From the NCBI GenBank assembly GCA_030765055.1, contig CM060947.1, positions 224,767,625-224,831,624 on the forward strand: a DNA stretch of 64,000 nt. The letters run 5' to 3'. The position numbers were made by a program, and so were the translations under genes. The stretch is from Mantis religiosa. Taxonomy: Eukaryota > Arthropoda > Insecta > Mantodea > Mantidae. The notes under the pieces are model-generated. The model saw only the letters and a program-made list of their open reading frames with translations, was not told the DNA's origin and searched no databases. Positions 12,401-23,690 of this stretch are shown piece by piece (position 1 is the first letter of the stretch; each line of letters starts with the position of its first letter).

Positions 12401-13009
12401 TTTTCATCAATGAGCAGCCCATATGTTGCATCAAGAGTACCGACTGTTGGAATGGTAAACAGAAAACAGCGTACTCGAGCAGTGTAAAGACTATAAGCTA
12501 TCGCCAGATACGTAAAATGTTCTCTCAATCTGTAACATTGAAAATTTCCTACGGCTATATCAGTGAATAACTATCGCGGAATTAGTGAGTGAGACAGTAG
12601 CACCAACCTCTCAATATTCTTCATTTGTAGCCACTGTGATGAAGTATATTTGTAGCAATTTTTATTTTCATATATCTGTAGTGTAAATTCAACGGCTTAA
12701 TTATGTCGCAGCGCTATGGTAAGGAATCATTTGAAGCTGCTCGTTCTCTCCTTGTTCAAAAATCGTAAGATGCAGCAACCTAATCGTAGAAAACACCCGG
12801 ATCTAAGAATGAGGTCATGGCATAACCCATAATCAGTAAAATGGGGAAGAGATGTGGTCAGCATCTCGGCACTCCCAGCCAGAAAGTTGCTTTTCTAAAC
12901 CAAGGTGCCCTATCTTGCGTGGCTCCTCAATCTCATCAAGATGCTGAGTGGGCACCGGTCCTATACCCGCAACTTAAAATCCGCAGCCCCGAGGGTTGTG
13001 CCCTTTTCT
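9458..13009. other. Unassigned AT-rich DNA
   Basis: Very AT-rich between about 10100 and 11400. Short open frames at 11438-12570 show no recognisable motif. The stretch just before repeat X (about 12840-13010) is GC-richer and may belong to that repeat. Confidence 0.45.
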
Positions 13010-13505
13010 CCAGCTCCCTTGTTTCCTTGTGTTCCCGGAATCGCTTCTGACTTCCACCGTTGCTTCCTTTAGGTGCTGTGACCCCCAAAGCCTTCCTGGG
13101 AAGGCTGTCTCGAATCGCGAAGGGGTTGGTGTCTGGTGTCGGAATTAAATTCTTGGGTAAGTACTGCCGCCTCGCCTGCTGGCTTTTGTAAATTTTGTCT
13201 TGGCCTTTCTAATCCCCTTCTGGGGAGCTTTATTTTAAATGGGCTAAATTCTGTCAGTTCCTGGACCAGAAGTTATTGTGTTTTCAAGTTCTGGTCTTAT
13301 AGGCTTGACTTCTAGCTAGCGTTACTGTAGATGTTAAATGTTTACCGTGATCCTAGTTAACCTTGTACATTTGAAATGTTGTGTTTTAACAAAATTGTTT
13401 ATGTGATAGAGCAACCTTTTAAATGATTGTGATGATCTGTTTCCCTGTGTTGCTTTAAGGGAAGACACATTCTTGGATTTTTATGTTATCTGCAAAATAT
13501 CACAA
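13010..13505 (+). repeat. Dispersed repeat X, copy 1
   Basis: This stretch aligns by eye in the same orientation with 52085-52800. Shared landmarks are a 'gctgtgac(c)ccaaa' block, an 'aatgggcta' block, an 'accagaag' block followed by 'ttctggtctta' or 'ttctgggctta', a 'ctagctagc' block, and a 'gatgatctgtttcc' to 'gatgctctgtgtttcc' block followed by 'aaggaagcaca'-type sequence. No protein motif, TIR or tail was recognised, so the element class is unknown. Confidence 0.55.
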
Positions 13506-15293
13506 CATTTAATTAAAGTTCAAATTGTTAAATGGGGCAACTATGTCGAACAAAGTTGAACATCTTCCAAGGATGCGACTTTAAAATTTAACAAAATCCT
13601 TCCATCACAAACTAATTTTACATGGATAATTTAGTTTTTAATTTTTGTATTCTCTAAATGAAAGCAAACTTTGAATATTTTAATTAAAATACCATCTGCT
13701 TTGAAATCTTGTCACAGAAAATTAAAACTATACCTATTTCGATTTCTTTTAGGAATATGCTTAGAAGCGTTTTTCATTCTCGATTGTTTCCCTCTATTTT
13801 TTAGGGTTCACCAAACTCTTGGTACGCAAAATGTAGACCTCCTTAAGACACACAATTTGTAACTTGTTTGTGGTGTCAACCATTACGGAGATATACCTTG
13901 TTATATGTTTGAATGTTCCAATTCATACACTTTTCCCAAATGAAACGTCATTCGCTTTTTTGTTCTGGACATTCAAAAAGAATCCCATGTCAAAGACGTT
14001 ATATAGCGTTCATCTTAAAAAGGAGTTTGCTATCGATTAGACTAATGCATTCTTCTCTTATCATTTCGCATACGGGGAAACAGCAGAACCTTTCTAAAAA
14101 ATGTCTCTCTGATTAATGTGAAGTAGGTGGAAGGAGTATGTTCTGTACTTGAGTGGAGAAAGCCATGTGAATGTACACAGTTTTTAATATAATACTGCAG
14201 TGTATTGAAAAAGACATAAAATTGTACAAATACGAACAAATATAACCATATCAGTGCCTGAGCCTGCCATACACCGTTATACGTGAGCGCTCCCCTTCCT
14301 TTACTACAGTCGCTGGGATGCCCGACTATGTATAGCACAGTGTAGCATAGTCTACTTCATTTCGTGTTACCGCTCACCACTATTTGATCCCCTTCAGTTG
14401 CGATGTCTGTAAAGATACATCCGGTTTAGGAATTAGAAAAAGAAGGTATATAAGCCAAAATTAATCCTACAGTAAGGGCTCGAGAGTAATATCTTATTTA
14501 GTAACAGTGGCATGTTTTCTGATATTCTTTTTTTAAGGTACTGCTAGCCACTGTATGTGCAGCAAGGTTGATGAGAAACTATGCTCAGGTCTTACGATAA
14601 GCTTATGTTGAGTAAATAAATGGGTTTTGACTAATTTTGTTGTATGTTCTTTAGCCCCTTCTAATGAATTCCGCGAAAATACGCAATAAATTAAATAGAT
14701 TAATAAAAAAGTGAGCAAGCAGTTCTCTAAGCTGCTTATGAATCCAATCGGGCCCTTACTCAGCCCATAAACTTTACTTTTTCAACTGCAGATTACTGCG
14801 AATTGGAAATGTAACTCACAATTAAACCAACAAGCTGAATATTTAAAATTTAACTTAGAGTTTCCCACAGAATAATTAAATTACTACTGTACAGATGCGT
14901 AATCTCATTGCTCGTATTTCTCAATAAGCCCCAATGTTTGATACAATTTAGGAATTCAGGAAGGTATTTCCTTTTGTAGCCGAAGCATTACACTAATTTG
15001 AATTGATAAAATTATCTGACATAAAAATTTGAAACTTATGCAAGAAATGAATAGTTACAGAATGTGGTTTTGTTACAAATTATTAAAAATACCGTAGTAA
15101 TAACCAAGTAAGTAATAACGAACGAACAGACATGACAAGCCGGAAGATTTTAAGTTAACACTTGCATATGCGATATTGAGTATACTATGATGAGGCCCAA
15201 CGTTGTGGCGACATGTGTAGTAGGATTGCTCCATTGTTGTGAGTTTCGATGCCCCAAGTTGCAGCGACATACATAGCAAGATTCGTGCTGATA
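13506..15293. other. Unassigned DNA before tandem duplication
   Basis: No coding or repeat signal was recognised. The open frames at 14042-14338 and 14533-14718 have no family features. Confidence 0.5.
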
Positions 15294-15885
15294 TCTCGTT
15301 TCCCGTCGTTGGTCTTACTTCGTCGATCTTAACTCCTTCCAAAATAAAATGACTTGATGAAGATGCTTCCCGAAGTTATCAGGAAAATCCTTAATTATGC
15401 CTCGGCTAGCTTTTAATATTCTTTTGTTATATTCTTACTAACGAGAAATGAAAACTAACAAGGGTGGTTACGAGTGAAGAAATCGTTAAGATTTTTAATT
15501 TGAATTTCTATAAGAAATCGATATTTTATTTCTTTTAACACCAAATCCATTACAATTCTTATTACAAAACTTTATACTGTGATCTCGTTTCCCGTCGTTG
15601 GTCTTACCTCGTCGATCTTACCTTCGTCCAAAATATTACGGCTTGATAAAGATGATATTCTCCGAAGTTATCAGGAAAATCCTTAAGTATGCCTCGGCTG
15701 GCTTTTAATATTCTTTCGTTATATTCTTAATAACGAGAAATGAAAACTAAATAACAAGGGTGGTTACGATTGAAGAAATCGTTAAGATTTTTAATTTCAA
15801 TTTCTATAAGAAATCGTTCTTTTTTTTATTACTTTTAGCACCAAATCCATTACAATTCTTATCACAAACTTTATAATGTGATCAG
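15294..15885. repeat. Two-copy tandem duplication, about 289-bp unit
   Basis: Unit 1 starts at 15294 and unit 2 at 15583, both with tctcgtttcccgtcgttggt. They stay parallel through 'gttatcaggaaaatcctt', 'atgcctcggct', 'taacgagaaatgaaaacta', 'aacaagggtggttacga' and 'caccaaatccattacaattc'. Small indels and substitutions show the duplication is not recent. No coding content was recognised. Confidence 0.85.
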
Positions 15886-17138
15886 AATCAATCTAATACT
15901 TCAAATTCAACTAACACTTAAACATTTTCGAGCAATTTAAAATGAAACGTCCGATCTCTTCTGCGTTCCATAAAGAAAGACAGATTTTCTTTCTGTTTCT
16001 ACACCAAGATTGTTTGATTCTTCCTTACTATCGCTACCCATATATTACTTTTATATGATTTTCTGATTTACTACTACCTCAGTACATTATGTAATACAAT
16101 TATTACTACGGCCAATCACAAAATTACATATTTTTTTACACAATTTTGTTTGTTTTTCTTTTATAAATTTATAAATTTTTCAAACGTACTGTTACATAAT
16201 TAGTGTTGAAGCTAGGTGCAATCTAAGGTTATTTAGGTACATTTAGAAACTTCACTCAATATAATTTAATCCAATGGATGGATTTTTCTGAAAAGGATAG
16301 CGGAAGAAAGAGACAGACGTATCAGATGCAGAGGGAAAGAAAAAGTAGCATACCTGTGGTTAACGGAATAATGAGAGTGGAGCAGCTGGTTCCACTGTTG
16401 TTCTTATGGAAAATACATTTATTCTTAAAATGCTGAGGACTGCTAGAAATTCTTCTCTCACATATTTCAGAAAACAGTATAAAGCGAAAAGAAGTAATTG
16501 CAATGCATACTCAATATTTGAAAAGCACGATCACAATGGCTAGGCAACCAGAATGCTGATTTGTGCGTGACTCTATTGCCATGGTAACCACGTGAAAAAT
16601 ATTCGCTTCACTCTTGCCTTTCATCGTCCGATAATAAATGAATACCTTTTCTTGGGGCTGCACGTCTCTCAGCATGCACTTAGTCCTCAATGGGCCCCAT
16701 TATGCTCCATTAAGTGAGGCGAAAGCCTCACGCTGGTCCCCAAATGAAGGGGGAAAGGGACAGGTCATTCGCCTGCAGGTTTGGTATACTTGCAAAATGT
16801 CCTGCAAATTCAGTTACATCCACATTTTGCAACTATATCTTATTATGCACAGCATTAGGACCACAATACTCTTCTTATACAGGTGCTAATGGATGCCCTG
16901 TGCAGCCAAAGTTCAGCTGTGATCCCGGTTTTATTTATGTAAGGGCCACACTCGTAGTTTCACTAGAATTATTGCGTTTTCTCTGCGCCCCATCCTCCCT
17001 CCATACACTGCTTGCTTGTTTATGCAAATTTTCCCAGATAATCAACTTACTGGCGGTTTACTTATGATAATGTAGTCGGTGGCCATGCAACGCTGATGTT
17101 CAAATACAAGGGTACAACTCCTTCACAGCTGCACATGG
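15886..17138. other. Unassigned DNA
   Basis: A mildly GC-richer patch at 16640-16800 has open frames with no recognised motif. The rest is AT-rich with no visible structure. Confidence 0.45.
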
Positions 17139-17204
<66 letters not shown>

Positions 17205-17269
17205 ATAATTATCATTATTATAAATATCATCATTATAATTATTATCGATATTATTATTTATTATTATAT
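17139..17269. repeat. TTA trinucleotide microsatellite
   Basis: A near-perfect (tta)n run to about 17203 decays into interrupted att/atc triplets. The tyrosine-rich open frame it produces is an artefact. Confidence 0.95.
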
Positions 17270-17775
17270 TCAATGTACGCTACATTATTATCTCATCAGA
17301 GAAGAATATTTCGACGATCATCAAGAGTAACCTACGGTCAGTTAGGTACTTATCTTAAGAAACCTGTAACATGGAATCTGATTTATTAATGACCATTACA
17401 TGAATAAAATTTAAGAGATGATATGACAAATAATCATGATCTTGTGTTACCTAAAATCAAATCACCGTCGTGTTATGTCACGTGGCAAAAATAAGAATAA
17501 GAAACTTATGAGCTAAAAATTAACATTTTTAAATAAAATAATGTATTTATAAAGTATCAATATTTGAATGGTCATTGATTAGAACACAGTATTTTTAATT
17601 TCTGCAGGATCAACCATGACGCTGAATTACTTACAACGACAGCATACTTGTACTTTGAGGGTCGGCTGATATGTCTCTGGCCTCACATAGAGATGGCACA
17701 ACTGGGACAGTTTGACGGATAGCATCAAATAGTTTAACTATATCCATAGTTACAGGTCAATAGCTTGTTTCTTTT

Positions 17776-19023
17776 TTGAATAAAAGCATTTTAAACAAGA
17801 CAAGTGTTGAGGTATGTAGGACCCTTAAAGTGGAGGATTTAGAAACACGAGCAGTGAATAAAAACTTTTATTTGAAAGGCTTAAAGCCTAAAGAAATCAA
17901 GGAAGAAATGGACAGTACATTGAAAGTTTCTGCTCCTTCATATACAATGATTAAGAGGTGGGTTGCAGAGTTTAAAATGGGACGTACGGGCACTAGTGAC
18001 GAGCCTCGCTCTGGACGCTCTGTGGAAGTCACAACTCCAGAGATCATTGAACAAATTCATCATTTAGTACTGGAATACGGCAGAATAAACTTGTTTGACA
18101 TAACAGAGACTGTAGAAATATCAATAGAATGTGCAGGTAATACTTTAAGTAATGTTTCGTGCTTTCAGCAGGTCTGTACAAGATGGGTGCCGCGTTGACA
18201 TCTCATCAAAGGCTGCAAAGAAAAGCTGTTTCTGTTAAGAAATTGGAGCTCTACCGTAAAAATCTCAGTGTATTTTTGAGCCGGATTATTAAAATGGATG
18301 GAAATTAGATACATCACTGCACACCAGAGTGTAAATCACAGTCAAAACAGTCAAAACGAATGTTTTCTGGGATTCACAGGGAATAATTTGTATTGATTAC
18401 TTGCGAAAGGGTAAAAATGTCACAGGTAACTACTACGCAAGCTTACTGCAACGTTTGAGTGATGAAGTGAGAAGAAAACGACATCATTTGACAAAGGAAA
18501 ATAAAACGATCTTGTTTTATCACGATAATTCTCAGGCACATCGTTCAGTTATTGCAATGAGAAAAATGTGCGAGTTAAAGTTCTAATTAAAGGAATATCC
18601 ATCCTATTAGCCAGATCTAGCACCCAGTGAATACCATCTATTCCCGAAGCTCAATGTGTAGTGTTTAACGCTCGCTTTTACCACATACGGCACCGCAGGC
18701 GGTGACACTGATGATACATGACATGAAGATGGAGCACCGGTGGAATGAGATGGCGGGGAAAACCGGAAATCCCGGAGAAAACCCGCCCCAGCGCCGTGTT
18801 GTCCACCACAAATCTCACTTTACGGTCACCTGGGATCGAACCCGGACCGCCTTGGTGAGAGCCAAGCGGTCTAACCACTGAGACACGGCACGGCCTATTC
18901 CCGAAGCTCAAAAAGTGTCTTGGATATGGGAAGATTTCACAGCAACGAGGTCACTGATGCGATAAAAGGCTATTTTGAGGAGCATAATAAATCGCACTAC
19001 AGAGATGGTTTAATTAAATTATA
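17776..19023 (+). pseudogene. mariner transposase relic (M3)
   Basis: The open N-terminal part has the HTH region (LKPKEIKEEM, SYTMIKRWVAEFKMGRT) and the linker (DEPRSGRSVEVTTPEIIEQI). After 18198 there are stops and frame changes. The second catalytic block ILFYHDNSQAH is readable at about 18510. The third block reads PDLAPSEYHLF, with Glu where mariner has its third catalytic Asp. The first aspartate motif is not readable and no ATG fits the expected start. The gene is interrupted after the third block by SINE-C. It is dead by several independent lesions. Confidence 0.88.
18655..18894 (-). mobile_element. SINE-C copy 2, nested in mariner M3
   Basis: Same tRNA-like head and body as the copies at 5364-5620 and 21326-21557, here with the head at the right end (minus orientation). 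It is flanked by a perfect 17-bp direct repeat ctattcccgaagctcaa at 18638-18654 and 18895-18911, whose sequence belongs to the mariner transposase frame (LFPKL region). The insertion is therefore a clean retroposition into the old element. The outermost one or two bases of the TSD are ambiguous. Confidence 0.93.
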
Positions 19024-19123
19024 GCACCAATATGACAAATGCATTATTATTTTTGGTGGTTATGTTGAGACATTAATTTTTTATTTTATTTTGAAGACCT
19101 GGACTTATCAACCCACCCTCGTA

Positions 19124-20917
19124 TTACGGTACATTAACTAGCTGACATTATCTTCGTTAAAATTGCATCTTTGCAGGTATATAATAAGATCAGCTACCGT
19201 TACTGGCCGAAATTCGAGGCAGTCCTAAAGGCTATATTCAATACAATATATAAATGGAAACGTCATTTAATTTGACCATATTCTTCTTTAACTCCAAGTT
19301 AACAAATTCTTAAAGTTCAAGGAGTTTCTATATTCATGTTATCCAATTTAATTTCCTTTTCGTTGGGTACAAGAATGAAATAACACAATAGACTGTTATT
19401 GAGGTTACGGTAGATTTCTAATGACTTCCGCCAGTCCAAACGGATAATGTGGAAGATTAAAATTATTTCCAAATTATATTATTGGAGCGGGAGGAACTGC
19501 ATTTCACGTCAATGATCTGATTTATGTACCAAATTCTCTTCTAAATATTCTAAGTTTTCTTATGAATGAGTGTCTAGTAGTTTTTTAAAAATAAATGATG
19601 AACTCGTGTTTCAGAAAAAAAAGAAGATGAGGCTACATATCCAAAACATTCAAGATATTCAGTTTTTGTTATCTTTAATCTTGATATACAAATGAGCCCT
19701 ATACGGTGATATAGAACCGAAATGTAAAACTACAGAGATTGGAGGTAATTATAAGCTACCTTACAACTCTCAAAAGCCATCCCTACTGTACTATGTATAT
19801 TTCTGCATTGTTTAACTAATTGGTCAAAATACCGCAGAAATACTGTATCAAATCTATAAAAATTATACATCACTCTACAATTATAAAAAAATATCAAAAA
19901 TTTTATTTTCAATGTACAATACTGAAAAGCTTAAAAAGCTATCCTCGTTCTTTAGCATTTTGAAGGCAAATTATACTAATTTGCAATTTAAGGCATTAAG
20001 TTAACTAGAGATAATTGACGATAATTACATAAAACCTTACCAATTGAAAACAAACGCTACAAACTTATGTTTCCAACCCTTGGTAACAATTACTGCACTT
20101 GCTTTGCAGATTTCTTAACAACTGGGAAGGAGACAAGATTATATGAATTCAAAGTATAACCAACTTCAAATTATTTGTTTTATAATTAATATTATGTTAA
20201 TGTAAATTATACCAATATAATTTATAATAAGCAAAGTAATTATACATTACTAAAATTAATTTATTCCGTTATATAAAATTTTAATTATTTTGTACCTAGA
20301 TTAACCATCGTCTCAGTTTAAACAATTGCTAAAACAAAAATAGAGTCTACGATACCCACAACATACATTTAAATTATTAAAAGAGAAAAATGAGAATAGT
20401 GAGCCCAAAACGCACTGATTACTTAAAAGAAACATGAAAATAAGACATGAAGAACACTTACCAGCAATTGCATCTACAATATCTGTGAAATGAATAACTT
20501 CTAAACCTCTACGTTCTCCTTTACAAGGAGGATATTAGAGTATTAGATCTAAGAGCCATTAGGGTCGAAATTCTCAAACTGACACACGAATGGTTGCTAT
20601 TATGAACTGTTTAGAAATGCAACTACTTCCAATACCACTTCATAACAAGATTTACAACAATTTAAAGTTTCAGTTTGCAATCAAGTTGCAACTGACTGAA
20701 AATAATAAATATTTGTACATTTTCTGTAACTGTAACTATAAGTTGTCTTGAATATAACTTTTTCCTAACAGCAAACATGAATCTTAAGCTATTTTAGATT
20801 TCCTACTTGTAGCAGACGTGAATTATTTTTGCAACTGTAACTGGAAACTTAACTGTCACTTTTCCGTACTCCGAGGATTTCCCCATCCAGGTAAAAATCT
20901 GTAGTTATCAGGTGTAT

Positions 20918-20955
<38 letters not shown>

Positions 20956-21190
20956 AATATGTCGAATCCGGGATAATACATTTGAGACACGTAACGTTTC
21001 GCCTAGTGGAGCATTATTTCTTACGCCCAAATTTATAGTATACCTTCACTGGTACATGAGTAAATCCGTCACCACGACCCTCACTCAGACATAGAAATGT
21101 CTCTGGGGTCTGGAGCAATGTCTCACATTCTTCTCCGGGCATCTGTACTAACTCACGACTCACTCCCTCAGTTTGCCCAATCTCATGACT
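19124..21190. other. Unassigned AT-rich DNA with poly-A run
   Basis: No gene or repeat was recognised apart from a 34-bp A run at 20919-20952. The A run may be the tail of an unrecognised plus-strand retroelement. Confidence 0.5.
20919..20952. repeat. Poly-A run, 34 bp
   Basis: An uninterrupted A run. It might be a retrotransposon tail, but no body was recognised upstream. Confidence 0.9.
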
Positions 21191-21194
21191 AGCT

Positions 21195-21660
21195 TAGCCA
21201 TGACATGCTGGCTCAGCTGGTTAGGTTAGCCGACGGCCTTAGGAATTCAAACGCCACGGGTTCAAATCTGACCCAGGTCTATAGGTTTTGAATGTGGTTC
21301 AAAGAAAGAGCCTCTCTGTCTGTAGGCCGTAGGCCGCGCCGTGGCTCAGTGGTTAGACCGCTTGGCTCTCACCAAGGCGGCCCGGGTTCAATCCCAGGTG
21401 ACCGCAAAGTGAGATTTGTGCTGGAAAAAAACGGCGCTGGGGTAGGTTTTCTCCGGGATCTCATTCCTCCGGTGCTCCATCTTCATCTCATGTATCATCA
21501 GTGTCATCGCCTGCGGTGCCGTATGTAGTAAAAACGGGCATTAAACACTACACATCCCTGTCTGTAGATTACTGGCATGTAAAATAACTTCCGAGGGACG
21601 AAATTCAAGGACACCGGCAGCATTGATGCCTTATCCAAGGCATGATATGGAACCCATAGG
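21195..21660 (+). mobile_element. SINE-E (tRNA-like), interrupted
   Basis: A tRNA-like head starts at about 21208 with an A-box-like 'tggctcagctggttagg' and has a B-box-like 'gggttcaaatctgac' at about 21258. The body is interrupted at 21326-21557 by a SINE-C and resumes at 21568 with 'attactggcatg'. I see only one copy of this family in the window, so the body and 3' end (about 21660) are uncertain. Confidence 0.55.
21326..21557 (+). mobile_element. SINE-C copy 3, nested in SINE-E
   Basis: It has the plus-strand head ggccgcgccgtggctcagtg, then 'ggttagaccgcttggctctc' and the B box 'gggttcaatccc'. The body ends in 'cattaaacactacaca'. A 10-bp TSD ctgtctgtag lies at 21316-21325 and 21558-21567. 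The body is slightly shorter than that of the other SINE-C copies because of an internal deletion near 21450. Confidence 0.9.
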
Positions 21661-22540
21661 CGCCATACCAACCTTCTGTGAAAACTCAGGCCATTCATCT
21701 TTGTAAGACCAAACTATGTTATATGTATATTTATGATGGAACAATATGTTCATTTGACCAATCTCGACATGTTGGAGACTTACATTTTAATTATGAACAC
21801 AAAAAGAATTGTAGATATCTCGTTACTTTCAAAACCAACATCTATCACTATTTCCACCCTCATCTATGGATATATTCGGTAAAACAGCTGTCACAAATGT
21901 ATACAAAATAGAAAATTAACAAAGAATTTTAAACCAAACTTAGCAAATATAGAAATCACATATAAAAATTATTCAAAAATCTACATCATCACTGTAAACT
22001 CGTCATGTCATTTGTAAAAACAAACACGCTGCAACCACGGGCTGCTTGATTTACTGGCCTCGGAGGAAGGTGTTCAATTAAAAGCGATCACAATCTCCAA
22101 GCACGCCCTTGCATGTTGATGGACGGCCGTCGTTGATGACGCGTTGTTAGTCATGTGACTGTTAATTGCATTGTTTCCGTCATGCGTCTAAATTCGGATT
22201 ATTGTTGGTGCATTATCAATTTGACGGGTGTCAATATCTGTCCCCCACCTCATGTTTTAATCAACACCCGCGTCGCGTGAATTCAACTGTTCGTTTTTAT
22301 GTGCTTTTGTTTGGTTCCAAGAAATTCTATGTAACGAATTCATTTGGAATCCTAAAAGCATAAAGAACTTATATCAACACAGCTTACGTACGTTTAATAT
22401 TAATGCTGACATTACTATTATTACTATTATTATTGTTTTTACGTGATATGCATTTTTGACACTGGTCTTATTACCGCTTCTGAGAAAGGGAGACTGAAAA
22501 TAAATTTTCAGAACACAAAATATACAGTTATGGAAGGACC
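21661..22540. other. Unassigned DNA
   Basis: No coding or repeat signal was recognised. Confidence 0.5.
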
Positions 22541-22742
22541 TGGAAACGTTTTAAAATAAATGACAAGATAATTCAACAAGTTGAACAGCTCAAATATTTT
22601 GGATCTATTATTCACAAATCTGGCTAAAGTGAAAAATATGTAGTTATTAAAATTAATCTTGAAAAAGAGAAGGAATTCAATAATTCTTTCGGAAAAAAAT
22701 TAACAACGAAGGCAAAATGGAATATTAATACACTGGAATAAC
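22541..22742 (+). pseudogene. LINE reverse transcriptase fragment (RTE/CR1-like)
   Basis: The plus frame at 22541 reads WKRFKINDKIIQQVEQLKYF then GSIIHKSG and a stop, then continues as SEKYVVIKINLEKEKEFNNS. The 'I-N-x-x-I-I-x-Q-V-x-x-x-K-Y-x-G-S-I-I' pattern is the block after the catalytic YxDD in many non-LTR reverse transcriptases. The in-frame stop and lack of flanking domains show it is a short dead remnant. Confidence 0.7.
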
Positions 22743-23164
22743 GGATTTTAACTGAAGGGGGAGAAACTGCACTACTAATCCTTGTTTCAGATAAGCTTGC
22801 CTCGTATCTCTAAACGATCACGTGAACTTATCAACTCTCATTGGTTGCTATTGTAGTATAGACTGTTGTGCGGTAAAACTTAGTTCGTTACTTAACATGA
22901 TGATATATCTTTATATGTTGGAAGAGAATTGTCAAATTTATATTTTCATAACTGTTTGAATTAAATATATTACGCAACAGAGTTGATTTATCTGAAATGC
23001 ATGTTAATCCTTAACTGAAGTAAAGAGGAGGTTCGTTTATTCTCAAACACGTGGCACAATGGCACGTGATTTAGCGGTAGTGATGACATATTTGTTTGTA
23101 TGACTTTTATCACTGACCTTGTTTTGAACTGGATTAGTCATATATCACCATTCGAAGGTGTGTT
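22743..23164. other. Unassigned DNA
   Basis: No element was recognised between the LINE fragment and the transposase relic. Confidence 0.45.
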
Positions 23165-23230
23165 GTGCCGAGTGCGAGAGATAAATTATTTTATTGGTCG
23201 TTTATTGCACGTGTACTTATTATATGTATA

Positions 23231-23690
23231 ATGGCAGAGTCTACCGCCAGTGTTTCGCTGAAGCATCTCAAGGGAAAGCCTTTACAAAGCGGCGAAAAAC
23301 GAATTGTGGTGCATGTGTTTAATGCACTCACAGAGAAGAATCCGTCTCTGTCAGTGAGAGAAGTCGAACAGCTGTGCTTTGAACTTACAGATGTGTTAGA
23401 TGCGTAGGAACATCGCGACATGAAACTGAGACAACAGGAATACTTAGCACTCCAGGGGCGATATTGCTGTGTGGCGAAGACGTTATTTAAGGACAATCAG
23501 ACTGTACCGGGATACTAGTTGCAAAATATACTACCTTGACTACACTTGGGTGAATGAAGGACATACGAAAAGTAAAGTATGGCGTGACACAACTTTCAAG
23601 ACTAAAAGACAAGCATTTTTTTAAGGTATGTGTACTGGTTTAAAAAATCCCAGTGGAAAAGACCAAAGGCCTTTCATTATAAACTTGTTT
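23231..23690 (+). pseudogene. DDE-type transposase relic with central deletion
   Basis: The ATG at 23231 gives a 59-residue piece with LKGKPLQSGEKRIVVHVFNA and KNPSLSVREVEQL, which looks like an N-terminal winged-helix or HTH part. After the stop, the frame from about 23530 reads DYTWVNEGHTKSKVWRDTTF, a stop, then GMCTGLKNPSGKDQR. The TWVNxGH...W.D.T and TGLKNPSGK blocks are familiar from arthropod Tc1/IS630-like DDE proteins. In those, D-E precedes T-W; here the E is Y. The middle of the gene is missing. No TIRs were found. Confidence 0.55.

Larger units (their letters stand above)
17653..19121 (+). mobile_element. mariner M3, near full length, split by a SINE
   Basis: The left end at 17653 (ctttgagggtcggctgatat, then gtc) and the inverted right end (cgaggg then tgggttgataagtcc) match imperfectly. 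TA flanks lie at 17651-17652 and 19122-19123. Removing the SINE-C at 18655-18894 and its extra TSD leaves about 1.2 kb, the normal length for mariner. The transposase frame is heavily decayed. The element was already in place when the SINE inserted. Confidence 0.88.

Noticed and set aside
17096..17389. 97-codon tyrosine-rich open frame
   Set aside because: It is a translation of the (TTA)n microsatellite, with no gene features.
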